Of a stretch of DNA of 64,000 nt, positions 1 to 10,424 are shown piece by piece (position 1 is the first letter of the stretch; each line of letters begins with the position of its first letter). The notes below the pieces were generated by a model. The model ran no database searches. It saw nothing but the letters and a program-made list of their open reading frames with translations, and had not been told where the DNA came from. A program made the translations under genes and the position numbers. This DNA comes from Camellia lanceoleosa (Eukaryota; Streptophyta; Magnoliopsida; Ericales; Theaceae): the NCBI GenBank assembly GCA_025200525.1, contig CM045758.1:57445649-57509648 (forward strand), written 5' to 3'.

Positions 1-323
1 GCTTATTAAGATTGACCTTAAAAAAATGGGAAATTTAGATATATATCCCTTTTACCTTCCTTTCATTGTTAAAAGGATTAAGAAAAAAATTATACTTTCT
101 AAACTCTCTCATAATTATAAAGTCTTGCATAAAGACTAAATTTATTATTTAAATATTTTATATGACTATTATACCCTCAACTAATTCTTCCCACTCTCTT
201 CCTTTCTAAATTCACAGACAACTTCTGCATATATAATCAGGGAGTGTCAGATTTTTGATCAATTTGCAATCAATTTTTTGTTGGTAAAGGTTAAGAGATT
301 CGGATTAGAGAGATGATCAGAAC

Positions 324-483
324 TGGTGCTGTTTCGCGGCGAAAGAGATCGTCGGAGATGATCGGAGAAAGCTTCGACGACGTATTGCCTTCCGATTCTC
401 CGGTGCTGTTTCGCGGCGGAAGAGATCGTCGGAGATGATCGGAGAAAGCTTCGACGACGACGACGTATCGCCTTTCAATTCTC
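324..483 (+). repeat. Tandem duplication of an 80-bp coding-like unit
   Basis: The segment 324-402 is repeated at 403-483 with few changes (shared core from gtgctgtttcgcggcg to cttcgacgacg). The second unit runs directly into the response-regulator exon, so the duplication affects its 5' leader or N-terminal codons and yields two copies of the peptide MIGESFDD. Confidence 0.8.
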
Positions 484-576
484 ATGAAGTTCATGTTTTT
501 GCTGTTGATGATAGCCTCGTCGATTAAAAAGTCATTGAATGATTGCTCAAAATCACCTCCTGCAAAGTTACAAATC

Positions 577-578
<2 letters not shown>
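435..578 (+). pseudogene. Type-A response regulator, first-exon fragment
   Basis: From the ATG at 435 the frame encodes an acidic start and then HEVHVFAVDDSLVD, a stop, KVIE, a stop, and LLKITSCK. This matches the start of the receiver domain of cytokinin-induced type-A response regulators (ARR family), including the Asp-Asp acidic pocket of AVDDSLVD. In the family both interrupted positions are normally Arg; here they are TAA (525-527) and TGA (540-542). The match stops at about 570, where a CT microsatellite begins, close to where the family usually has an intron. No later exon with the phosphate-accepting Asp or the Lys was found downstream. Family members relay cytokinin phosphorelay signals and repress the response; this copy cannot. 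It is a dead exon fragment. Confidence 0.7.

Positions 579-580
<2 letters not shown>

Positions 581-613
<33 letters not shown>
581..613. repeat. CT microsatellite
   Basis: About sixteen CT units in a row. Short predicted proteins rich in SLSL across it are translations of the microsatellite, not genes. Confidence 0.95.
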
Positions 614-617
<4 letters not shown>

Positions 618-904
618 CTAGGAGGCGACAAAGGCATGTTTGGTGTAGTTGTTTGGTTATACATATTTTTTTAAACACAGATTTGAGTTTTGAAATATAT
701 ATATTTGTGTGTATGAGTGTTGTTGAACACATATATTCTTTTCATTGAGATTTGTGATTGTTGATCGAGTTTTAGAAGTTTTTCTTCTCAATTAGATATG
801 TTGATTTGTTGATTAATTTGTTTTATTTTTGTTTGTTTGTTTGTTTGTTTTTTTTTTTTTTTGGATTTATTTTTGTTGTTTTTTGATCTAATTTCATTTG
901 ACAG

Positions 905-1790
905 AACCAGAGTAAAATTTACTCTGGTTCTATTACTTTGTTTTTTGTTTCAGATAATGAGAGTAAAATTTTACTCTGATTCTATTGCTCAATTTTTTGT
1001 TTGAGAAAATTAGAGTAAAATTTTACTTTAGTGTTAGAATGACAGTAAAATTTTACTGTCAAGAGGTGGTCATTGCCAAACATTTCAGCCGCCACAAACA
1101 CTGTCTTCGCTTTTATACTTTTGTGCAGAGTAACATTTTACTTTTAGCTTCAAAGTCTCACAGTTTACTCGTTTTTTAGAGTAAAATTTTACTTTTATAC
1201 AAAGTAAAATTTTACTTTTGTGTAGAGTCTAACATTTTACTAGTTTTTGAATTGATCTGTTCATACTCAGCTTGTTCAATGGAGATCTATTCAATTTCTC
1301 TCTCTTTCTCTCTCTCTAATAAGAATCTCTCTAATAAGAATTTCACACAGAAATTTTACTTTAAATCAAAGTAAAATTTTACTCTGGTTAAAAACATGTT
1401 GATTTGCTTAAAAATATAAAGTTTTACTTTGAATCATAGTAAACTTTACTCTGATTCAGAGTTACTATGAATCAGAGTAAAGTTTACTATGATTCAAAGT
1501 AAAACTTTACTCTAAAATTTTATTTTGGTTAAAAACATGTTAATTTGGTTAACAATGTAAAATTTTACTTTGAATCATAGTAAACTTTACTCTGATTATC
1601 AGAGTAAAGTTTACTATGATTCAAAGTAAAATTTTACTCTGAAATTTTACTTTGGTTAAAAACATGTTGATTTGCATAACAATATAAAATTTTACTTCAA
1701 ATCATAGTAAACTTTACTCTGATTCAGAGTAAAATGAATCAGAGTAAAGTTTACTGTGATTCAAAGTAAAATTTTACTCTGAAATACACA
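905..1790. repeat. Palindromic AT-rich repeat built on AGTAAAATTTTACT
   Basis: The self-complementary word AGTAAAATTTTACT and close variants (AGTAAACTTTACT, AGTAAAGTTTACT) recur some twenty times. From 1386 the words are organised into about three tandem units of roughly 127-141 bp, each opening with GGTTAAAAACATGTT. Each unit holds a longer inverted repeat: AATCATAGTAAACTTTACT on one side and its complement on the other. No coding frame is supported. Such an array could form cruciform or hairpin RNA structures. No terminal target duplication was found, so it is not assigned to a transposon family. Confidence 0.8.
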
Positions 1791-2165
1791 GTGAAGATGG
1801 TTTAATAGGAGAGTTGATATATATGAGGGTAATATAGTAAAAGAAACAAGTTTTAAAATATTAGGAAGTTTTGAAAGTACTTATATAATTCTTGTCCTTT
1901 TGAAAGACAAATTAGATAGTGAGGGGTCTATCACCAAATCCCCCCCAAAAAAATCCCTTTATTAATTAGCATTATTTGTAAATAATAAGAAGACTCCAAA
2001 AAAAAATTAAAATAAAATTAAAAAAAAAAAGAAAGAAGAAAGAGATAGGATATCTTGAGAAATTATGCATGAATATAATTTAAAATTTGATTAAACAAAA
2101 AAAAAAAAATTATAAATAACCTAAACCACTAATAGGTCTGAATAGTTGGACTTAATTCTTATTAA
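1791..2165. other. AT-rich intergenic DNA
   Basis: No gene, RNA or repeat recognised here apart from short homopolymer A runs near 1990-2110. Confidence 0.6.
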
Positions 2166-2394
2166 GGCCTCGTTTGGGAACCCTCATTTTTAGCCAAAAA
2201 GTCAAAAAGTTACTAAATTAGCCAAAAAGTCAACAACCCATACCAAAAAGTCAAAGATTCTCTTTTCTCTCTACTTTTTGCACATCTTTTCGTAAAAAGT
2301 CAAAAAGTCATCCCAAACATACTAGTTTTTTTTAGCTCATATTTTAGCCAAATAGCCAAAAAGTTACTAAATTAGCCTGTTCCCAAACGAGGCC
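2166..2394. mobile_element. Tourist-like MITE (PIF/Harbinger type), copy 1
   Basis: The 229-bp element has perfect terminal inverted repeats, GGCCTCGTTTGGGA at the left and its complement at the right, and is flanked by the 3-bp duplication TAA (2163-2165 and 2395-2397). That combination is typical of non-autonomous PIF/Harbinger elements. The inside is non-coding and rich in short AAAAAGTCAAAAAGTT repeats. A second copy with the same interior lies at 28702-28929, which supports the boundaries independently. Confidence 0.85.
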
Positions 2395-2397
2395 TAA

Positions 2398-3266
2398 TCA
2401 AGTTTTAATTTGATTATTCCATTCAAATTATTGTCCATATTTTTTTCTATCTTATGTGATTGATATGTGGTAGAAAAGGATGAGGTCCAATTTCTAAATT
2501 GAAATTTAACTTAAATTTAAAATTAATATTGTTAAAATTAAAAGGGTAAATCACACTTTGTTCTTTTTATGTTTGTCTTTTTTTCTTACTTTAACCCTTC
2601 ATGTTTCAAGTTTTTCTCAATTTACTTCAAAAGCTAACTTATGTTTAAAATAATACAGAAAATGACACACTGACAATCATGTATCATAAAATTATTTTAT
2701 TACACGTCTGAAACAAACATAAACCTTAATATAATAATATATTTTTTAGTCATGTGACAGCTAACATGTCATTTCTATCTAACTTTAAACATAAATTAGT
2801 TTTAGGAGTAAATTAAGAAAAGTTTAAAATATGAAGGACCAAAATTAGGGGGAAAAAATAAAAAATTTAAGGAGAAAATGACTAAATATAAAAGGACAAA
2901 ATATAATTTACTTAAATTAAAATAATAAAAACTAAAATAAAATTTAAATTGAGTTAGAAATGAGACAAAGAGAAAAGTCATGAAATGTCTTAAAAGATTT
3001 ATTTTTTTTCATGCCATGCACAAAGTAGCCGCCAATGGAGTAATTATGAAAAATGAAGGATCAACGAAACTTCAGAGAAGAACAAAGTTGGCTACTATGG
3101 AGACCAAAGACCATTGTTTGATCTGCCATTTGAATTGTCTTATATTTGTGTGAAAGAGAATGTAATCAACTAGAGCTATCTGTAAGATATTTTGAGTACT
3201 ATTTGGACAAGAATTTTATTGGGTTTTGGAACATTATAGAATGAAAAAATCTAGAAATACAAAGTG
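2398..3266. other. AT-rich intergenic DNA
   Basis: No coding or structural signal I can support. The composition is very AT-rich and the frames are closed. Confidence 0.5.
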
Positions 3267-3565
3267 CTATTTTGGGAAGTTGGTAAAAATCAGCTTTTTT
3301 GCTTTTAACCAAGATTTTTTAGAGTGGTTTGGGAAGTTGGTAAAAAGTTACTTTTAACCAAACTTTTTGAAAGTGATTTGACTAAAATACCCTCACTCAA
3401 TTTAAAAAAATTATATTTTACCAAAACTTGCAAAATATAAATATTGAGGATAATTATATAATTTTCCAACTTGTTTTTTATACTTCCCAAATGCCAAAAA
3501 AAACGCCACCTGCGTTTAGTCCCAAAAACGCAAACCTTGCGTTTTTCATGCCTTCCCAAAAGAGC
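3267..3565. mobile_element. hAT-like MITE
   Basis: The end CTATTTTGGGAAG at 3267 pairs with CTTCCCAAAAGAG near 3552-3564 (one mismatch). The flanks are ACAAAGTG (3259-3266) and CCAAAGTG (3566-3573), an 8-bp duplication with one difference, the size hAT elements make. Inside is a local duplication of the TTTGGGAAGTTGGTAAAAA word. There is no coding capacity. hAT assignment rests on duplication length only. Confidence 0.6.
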
Positions 3566-4157
3566 CCAAAGTGGTTATAGAATCAGAAGTCTTATTGAAA
3601 GTTAGTCCTAGTAAAATTGTCGTTAAAAATAATTTCTTTGTGACAATTTTTTACATATGTCGCTAAAAATTGATAATTAGTTATTTTTTTGTCACAATTT
3701 TTATAAATTATAACTAAAACTTATAATTAGTGACGTTTTTTGTAATGAATTTTTTAAACTGTTATTGACAGTTAAAATTAGTGACTTATTTTGTGACGAT
3801 TTTTTTAAATTATCGTTAAAATTAGTTACAAAAATTTTGAACTGTCATTGAAAATATACAATTAGTGACATTTTTCTATGATAGTTTTTAATAGTGTTTA
3901 ATAAAAAATATCATTAATTATCATAAAATCTACTGAATAATAAATTTACTTTTAAGATCTACGAGTAAATGCCCCAAGATAATAGAGGACACCAAAAAAT
4001 ATTAAAATTATAAAAATATTTAATTTTTTTCCACGATATTTCTTACAACATTATTTAAAAACAAAACTTAAAAAAAATAATTGAAAAAAAGTCATTATTC
4101 TCATATTATAATTTTTTTCAAGTTGCACATCCACCGTATGTGGCCCGCTGCTAGTTG
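3566..4157. other. Intergenic DNA with degenerate GTGAC...GTCAC words
   Basis: Between about 3600 and 3900 the words TTAGTGAC, TTTTGTGACGA and TCGTTAAAA recur irregularly. They resemble subterminal repeats of CACTA-type elements, but no matching terminus or target duplication is visible. Similar words occur at 8910-9110. The rest up to the receptor-gene promoter is plain AT-rich DNA. Confidence 0.35.
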
Positions 4158-4170
4158 TTATATATATATA
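4158..4170 (+). promoter_or_regulatory. Probable TATA box of the receptor-like protein gene
   Basis: A TTATATATATATA run lies about 70-80 bp upstream of the ATG at 4241, a normal spacing for a plant TATA box with a short leader. Position alone supports it. Confidence 0.55.
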
Positions 4171-4240
4171 GCAAACCCAATGACAACATTACATTCATTA
4201 CTCAAAAGTGAAAATCAAATTGTGTTGTGATAGCCTGATC

Positions 4241-7200
4241 ATGGGTTCATCCATGAGAAGTGTAGCAACTGTTTTTTTTGTTGGCTTTCTCATCATCTCA
4301 ACACTTGATAATTGCTTCTGCAATGGAGGCTCCAATATCATTTGCTCCGAAACAGAGAAGCTAGCCCTTCTAAAATTTAAGCAAGATCTTAAAGACCCTG
4401 CAAATCGGTTGTCCTCTTGGGTTAGTGAGGACTGCTGTCAATGGGATGGAGTTGTCTGTGACAACTTGACTGGCCACATCCATGAGATCCACCTTCGTAA
4501 TTCTTATAGTGGTTATGAAGCTTATATGAGGAATAAGTTAGGCGGTAAGATAAATCCTTCTTTGCTCAATTTGAAGCACCTTCATCACCTCGACCTAAGC
4601 CATAATGATTTTGAAGGGATTCACATTCCCAGCTTTATTGGCTCTATTGGAGGTTTGAGATACCTCAACCTATCTTATGCCGGATTCAGTGCAATGATCC
4701 CTCATCAACTAGGAAATCTCTCCATGATGCGTCATCTTGGTCTCGGAGGTCTTCCTAATTACGGTGACGGTGAAGAGCAGCTACATGGAGATAATTTGCA
4801 ATGGCTTTCAGGTCTTCGTTCGTTGAAACACCTTGACATGCATCGGGTCAACCTTAGCAAGGCACTAGATTGGCTACAGGTGATAAACTTGCTCCCTTCT
4901 TTGGTAGAATTACACTTGTCTATGTGTGAACTCAAATATGTTTCTCCTCCAATTAACATGAACCTTACATCACTTGCCATCCTCGACCTTAGCAGTAACA
5001 ATTTTGAAAGTGCTATACCTGGGTGGATTTTCAGTCTACATCGCCTAGTTTCCCTAGATATCAGCGGGTGCAATTTTTATGGCCCGATTCTTAGTGGTCT
5101 TCAAAACATGACTTCTCTCAAAGTGTTTGATGCTTCTTTTAATAATCTAAATTCCTTACTTGCCAATGGATTGTCCAGCCTTAGTTCTCTATGTTTGGCC
5201 AACAATAATTTCCAAGGACCAATTCCATATGGTCTTCAGAACATGACTGGCCTTAGAGATCTCTATTTGCCTGATAATTTTTTCAATTCTACCATACCCA
5301 ATTGGTTGTATGGTTTAAGTCATCTCGAAACACTCAATCTTCGAAGCAATCGCTTACAAGGTGTAATATCAAGAGACATTGAAAACCTGACTTCCCTCAT
5401 TAGGCTTGAGTTGTCACAGAATCAACTTGAAGGGAGAATACCAAGATCATTGGGAAAACTTTGCAAATTGAAGGAAATTGAATTTTCATTTAACAAATTT
5501 GAAGGAGAGGTAGCAGAACTTTTCATCAGCTTCTCTGGATGCTTGTCAGATGTATTGGAATCAGTGTCATTGAACAATAATCATCTTCATGGTCACTTGC
5601 CAGATGAGCTTGGCCAAATAAAAAATCTTACCTACCTTTCACTTCAAAATAACTACATTTCTGGTCCCATTCCAACGTCGATTGGAAGATTGTCATCCTT
5701 AATAGGGTTAGATCTTTCCGATAATAATTTAAATGGAACTCTTCCAAAAAGTCTCGGACAACTTGAGAATTTAAAACTATTGTTTATATCTCATAATTTG
5801 TTGGAGGGTGTTGTATCAGAGATTCACTTTGTCAATCTAACAAGAATACAAATCCTAGAGGCAAATGGAAACAATTTAACATTGAAGGCAAGTGATGGTT
5901 GGGTTCCCCCTTTTCAAATTGGAAGTCTAAGGTTGAACTCTTGGCAGTTAGGGCCACAATTTCCCTTATGGCTTCAAACCCAAAGAAAATTATTTGCTGT
6001 GGACATAGCCAACACAGGTATTTCAGATTCCATTCCAACTTGGTTTTCGCCTATATCTTTCCAATTAGAATATTTAAATCTCTCTTGTAACCAAATCCAT
6101 GGAGAGGTTCGAAGAATACTGGAGGTTGGTAGTTTTGCTTCAGTAATTGACTTGAGTTCCAACAACTTCAAGGGTCTACTACCACCTATCCCTTCTAATG
6201 TTAGTTGGCTAGATCTTTCAAATAATTCCGTTTCAGGATCTATTTACCACGCTTTATGTGGTAGGGTGGAGCAACCAAACAGATTACTAAGAATTCTTAA
6301 TCTTAGAGACAATGATCTGTCTGGAAGAATTCCTGATTGTTGGAAGCATTGGCAGTCTCTAGAAAGCATAAAACTAGAAAACAACAATTTGACGGGTACT
6401 ATTCCGTACTCCATTGGCCATATAACTTCCCTCAAGTCATTGCAACTGCGAGACAACAAACTCTCAGGAGAACTACCACTGTCTCTACAACATTGTAGAT
6501 ACTTGGTGATCATTGATCTTGGTGGAAATAAATTTGTTGGAAGCATACCAACATGGATGGGGAATTCATTTTCGAGTTTGATAGTTCTCAACCTTCGTTC
6601 AAATAAGTTTCAGGGTGACATTCCTGATGAACTATGTCATCTAAGTTCTCTTCAAATCTTAGACCTTGCATATAATAATCTCTCTGGACCTGTGCCAAGA
6701 TGTTTCAACAATTTCACCGCCATGGCAGAAAAACCAAATTTAAGTAGTGGTATATCTTATTATGAATTTTATTCATCATCATCTCATTCTGCATCCCTTG
6801 AAAATGTAATTCTGGTGACGAAAGGAAGAGAGGTTGAATATAGCACTATTCTTATGTTGGTGACTAGCATGGATCTTTCAGAAAACAATTTGTCTGGAGA
6901 GATCCCTGAGGGACTAACTAGACTTGTGGAGTTGCGATCATTGAATTTATCAGGAAATCATCTAATGGGATGCATCCCAGAGAGTATTGGTGATATGAGA
7001 CAACTAGAATCCCTTGATGTTTCTCGAAACCAACTTAATGGTGAAATTCCTTTGAGCATGTCAAGTTTGACATTCTTGAGTCACTTGAACTTGTCCAATA
7101 ACCATCTGATTGGAAGAATTCCATCAAGTACTCAGCTTCAAAGCCTAGACCAATCTAGCTTTGTTGGCAACGAACTTTGTGGACCTCCACTTGCAAATTG

Positions 7201-7438
7201 CAACACAAACAAGGCAATACCAAAAGGTAGACATGGAAGTAATGAAGAAAAAGATGGATTTCCAGAAGAGTGGTTCTTTGCAAGCTTGGCACTAGGATTT
7301 GTTGCTGGTTTTTTGGCTGTGGTGGGTCCTTTGCTATTCAAGATGTCTTGGAGAATTGCTTATTTCCGATTGCTAGATGGTATTGGGCATGAAATTTGCA
7401 AATTTTATTTTAAATGTCGCTCTGTCTTTTATAATTGA
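4241..7438 (+). CDS. LRR receptor-like protein without kinase (EIX/Cf class)
   Basis: Single-exon gene of 1065 residues, intact. The first ATG of the frame is at 4241; the open frame extends upstream only through non-ATG codons. Residues 1-28 form a secretory signal. Residues 37-80 form the N-terminal LRR cap with the paired-cysteine motif DCCQWDGVVC (64-73). About thirty extracytoplasmic LRRs of the LxxLxLSxNxLxGxIP plant type follow, broken late by an island containing ENVILVTKGREVEYS. Then come a C-terminal cap (ELCGPPLANC), an acidic juxtamembrane stretch, one membrane span (about 1011-1033) with a GxxxG motif (GFVAG), and a tail of about 32 residues. There is no kinase domain. Family members sit in the plasma membrane, recognise microbial or peptide ligands and signal through SOBIR1-type adaptor kinases; the ligand here is unknown. 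The overall plan is nearest to tomato EIX1/2-type proteins. Confidence 0.93.
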   Translation: MGSSMRSVATVFFVGFLIISTLDNCFCNGGSNIICSETEKLALLKFKQDLKDPANRLSSWVSEDCCQWDGVVCDNLTGHIHEIHLRNSYSGYEAYMRNKLGGKINPSLLNLKHLHHLDLSHNDFEGIHIPSFIGSIGGLRYLNLSYAGFSAMIPHQLGNLSMMRHLGLGGLPNYGDGEEQLHGDNLQWLSGLRSLKHLDMHRVNLSKALDWLQVINLLPSLVELHLSMCELKYVSPPINMNLTSLAILDLSSNNFESAIPGWIFSLHRLVSLDISGCNFYGPILSGLQNMTSLKVFDASFNNLNSLLANGLSSLSSLCLANNNFQGPIPYGLQNMTGLRDLYLPDNFFNSTIPNWLYGLSHLETLNLRSNRLQGVISRDIENLTSLIRLELSQNQLEGRIPRSLGKLCKLKEIEFSFNKFEGEVAELFISFSGCLSDVLESVSLNNNHLHGHLPDELGQIKNLTYLSLQNNYISGPIPTSIGRLSSLIGLDLSDNNLNGTLPKSLGQLENLKLLFISHNLLEGVVSEIHFVNLTRIQILEANGNNLTLKASDGWVPPFQIGSLRLNSWQLGPQFPLWLQTQRKLFAVDIANTGISDSIPTWFSPISFQLEYLNLSCNQIHGEVRRILEVGSFASVIDLSSNNFKGLLPPIPSNVSWLDLSNNSVSGSIYHALCGRVEQPNRLLRILNLRDNDLSGRIPDCWKHWQSLESIKLENNNLTGTIPYSIGHITSLKSLQLRDNKLSGELPLSLQHCRYLVIIDLGGNKFVGSIPTWMGNSFSSLIVLNLRSNKFQGDIPDELCHLSSLQILDLAYNNLSGPVPRCFNNFTAMAEKPNLSSGISYYEFYSSSSHSASLENVILVTKGREVEYSTILMLVTSMDLSENNLSGEIPEGLTRLVELRSLNLSGNHLMGCIPESIGDMRQLESLDVSRNQLNGEIPLSMSSLTFLSHLNLSNNHLIGRIPSSTQLQSLDQSSFVGNELCGPPLANCNTNKAIPKGRHGSNEEKDGFPEEWFFASLALGFVAGFLAVVGPLLFKMSWRIAYFRLLDGIGHEICKFYFKCRSVFYN

Positions 7439-7740
7439 AAGAAGTTGTTATTTGTTCCTTCATAAAACATTTGGCGTTGTAATTGATATGTTATGTAGTT
7501 TCAGTTGTATTTCAATTTATTGCTCCCTAATTGTCGTTACTCTTCTTTGTTGGATGAAATGGGATAAATTATGTAGCTAGTTTGCAATGTTACGTAGCTA
7601 GTTTTGAAAGATGTGTGAAAAGAAAATGAATGATGACTCTACTTTGCCCTTCTATGTAAAGGTATTTGAAGAATTCATGACAAGCTCAAAAAGCAAGAAT
7701 TGGTGCCTAAAGGTCTCTTTCTTCTCCGAATACATATCTT
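7439..7740. other. 3' flank of the receptor-like protein gene
   Basis: Presumed 3' untranslated and intergenic DNA. No canonical AATAAA was found; a loose GGGATAAATT occurs at about 7560. No other gene is supported. Confidence 0.5.
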
Positions 7741-7924
7741 TTTCTTTTTTTTCTTTGGATGACCCGGGAACCCCCAAGACCGGCCCTTTGGACCGATCCT
7801 ACAATTCAATCTGGGGAGGATATCGAGACACCACCCTTCACCTCCCAATTTCAATCAAAGATTATAAAAAGGCTAGTAGACTTTCAAACTCAGGACCTAC
7901 GGTCACATAAACCTTGGCTTTCCT
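7741..7924 (-). mobile_element. SINE-like insertion
   Basis: On the minus strand this segment starts with a tRNA-like head (AAAGCCAAGG, then AGGTCCTGAGTTTGAAAG, resembling polymerase III A and B boxes) and ends in an A-rich tail (complement of the run just after 7740). It is flanked by AATACATATCTT (7729-7740) and AATACATTTCTT (7925-7936), a 12-bp duplication with one mismatch. Head, A-tail and long target duplication together fit a plant SINE. The family name is not known to me. The open frame across it is an accident. Confidence 0.6.
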
Positions 7925-8196
7925 AATACATTTCTTGTTACAGCCAAAGTAGTTAGCTTTATGTCAGTGTTTCCTTTCTCATTTCTCTTCTCTGGTTAAC
8001 ACAATTTCATGCGAATTGACTTTTTATTTATTTATTTTTATTTTTTATCAATCGATAAGTAATTACAAATATAAGAAATATAGAAAGTCAACAATCACAA
8101 AACTCAAACCCAACAAGTACCACTGCCCATATACAATCACCATAATGGGAAAGAATTAAACCACAAATATTAAACTCTTTGTATAAACAACAATGC

Positions 8197-8350
8197 TAGG
8201 TGTCATGAAAAATTTGTCATGAAAATGGTCATGAAAGTTTTGTGACCCTTGGATTACACTTAGAATAAAGTGCCACACACTAATCAAGGTAATCCAAGGG
8301 TCATAACTCTTTCATGACCATTTTCATGACAAATTTTTCATGATCCCTAT
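8197..8350. mobile_element. Fold-back MITE
   Basis: The stretch 8203-8237 is repeated as an exact 35-bp inverted copy at 8309-8343 (built from tcatgaaaa and gtcatgaaag words). A second paired stretch, CCTTGGATTAC with GTAATCCAAGG, lies inside. The whole 154 bp can fold into one long hairpin. The outer ends TAGGTGTCATGA and TAGGGATCATGA (complement) agree at 10 of 12 positions. No clear target duplication was found, so the superfamily is left open. Confidence 0.7.
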
Positions 8351-10424
8351 CTTTTCTCTTGTATAAAAGTTGAACCCGCAATTTCACACCATAAAATGTT
8401 ATTAGACCCTAATTTTCTTGCAAATTGGCTAGTGGATCAATTTTATTCCGTTAGTAATGTGGCAAATTACTCAATTTTTTTAGGAGAAATTATAAGATAC
8501 ATACCACTAGCTACGACTTTTATGGTTAGTTATGACCTACTGTAATATTAATTATTAGTTGATGATGACTCTTGTGATGTCAGTTAATATTATTTTAATT
8601 ATGATTTAAAATATATTTGGTTATTTATTATGTGGTATTTGATTATGACTTTGTTTTTTTTTTTTTTTTTAAGTTACGACTGAAGAGGATGTTGTTTTAT
8701 ATTTGGTAATTAACACCACAAATATCATATTTTGCATATGGTGTAGCATAACCCTTTTTTAAGGCACATATAGACATTGGGAGAATGACTGAAAAGTCTT
8801 ATTAGGAAGATGGTTGCACCAATAAATTCACTTGATTTTTGGTGTACTAAAAAGTCCTATTCACTTTTAATTATCATCATGAAATCTTAATTTTTATTTC
8901 TTTTGTGGCATTTTTATAAAGTGTCACAAATTGTTAGTTTTTTGCAATAGTTTAAAAAATTCATCATACAAAAGCGTCACTAATTGTCATTTTTAACAAT
9001 AAATTTAGAAAATCATCATAAAAAAAATCACTAACTGTGAATGTCACTAATTATTAACTTTTGACAACAAATTTAAAAAAATATCACTAATTATCAATTT
9101 TTAAAACCTCTTAATTTATACAAATAATTATAGGACTTAATAGTACACATGTCCTTATAACAAGACCTTTGAATAATTAACTCTTTTTTGCTATAGCCCC
9201 TGGATAGGTAGTGAGAGATAAGGATCCAGGAGCTAAGGTTCTCTCCTTGCAGTCTTGAACTTGCCCAGGCCGACTTTGGCCCAAAGCAGGTAAAATCACC
9301 GCTTTGAGCCCCAAAAAAATGATTAAAGAAAAGGTCTGATTTTTTTTAACTATTATACTTAAATATATATATATATATATATATGGGCCTGAATTTAAAA
9401 AGCTTTGACAATTTTTGATGGAAATTCAAAATTAATAAAATAGTTGACGTACTGAGTTATTTAAATCTAATGGATGATTATTTAAAAAATAAATAAATAA
9501 AAAGCCAATCAATAAAATAAATTATTTGAAATTAATGGAGGTTTGTTTCCTAAATATATAGATTTTGTATAAAATACAATTAATTATACCTGTTTTTGGG
9601 GAAAGAAAATTTTAAAATTTAAGGTTCATTAAATTTTACCTCCGGTCAACTATGTCACAAGAAATATTAAATGGATTAATAATTTTATCAATTAAAAAGA
9701 ATTTTGTTGATTAGTTAGATTATACAAGTTTGAAATGTCATTTTGCATTAAAAATGTGAGAAAGGGTGATGTCTAAGTGATATTTTATTACAATTTATTT
9801 AGTTTTTATTTGGTGTTTGAACTTTGATTATTTTGATCTTTTTTCTTATTTTGAACTTTGTCATATATTTAAGTACATTTTTAGTTGTTATATACCTAAG
9901 CAATATTTTCGTAAGCACTATCAAATAAAAAATATTGAATACATAATTTTTTTATTATATATAGTTTTTCAATGTGTGAAAGGCCATGTATCAGAATTTC
10001 GCTTTGACCTCGAAAACATGCCTCGATAAAGATTACCCGAGTCATGATAGAGACCCTCTCCAATTATCACCCCCACAACCCCCCCACACACGTGGCGGGT
10101 GGTGATTGGAGGAGGAGGAAAAAAAGAAAAAGAAAATGTAACTAATGAGAGAGAAAGGGGGGTCAAAGGGGGGTGGGGGGAAAAGGGGACATGAAATATT
10201 TTTGAAGATTACCCAACTAGTGTATTTAGCTATCTTCATTTATTAAAAGTACTGTATAAACAATGCCATAAATTAATTCTCTAAAATTATTTAATAATTT
10301 TCCAATATGTTGTAAACAAAAATTAGTGCACCATAGTTTTCAAATTTATTTCTTATCATTGTGGGAGCACATAAAGCGTGATCCAGACGCATTTAAGAAA
10401 AAGATAGTCATTTCCTTTAACGTG
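8351..10424. other. AT-rich intergenic DNA with an AT microsatellite
   Basis: Includes degenerate GTCACTAATT words at 8910-9110, a GC-richer segment of unknown origin at about 9190-9310, an AT dinucleotide run at 9361-9384 and a C-rich stretch at 10060-10095. No gene is supported. Confidence 0.5.

Noticed and set aside
3590..3900. A second CACTA element end
   Set aside because: GTGAC-like words are present, but no CACTA terminus, inverted partner or 3-bp duplication could be found.
4759..7341. Several minus-strand and off-frame plus-strand frames of 60-115 codons
   Set aside because: They are shadows of the receptor-like protein gene, with no homology or conserved structure.
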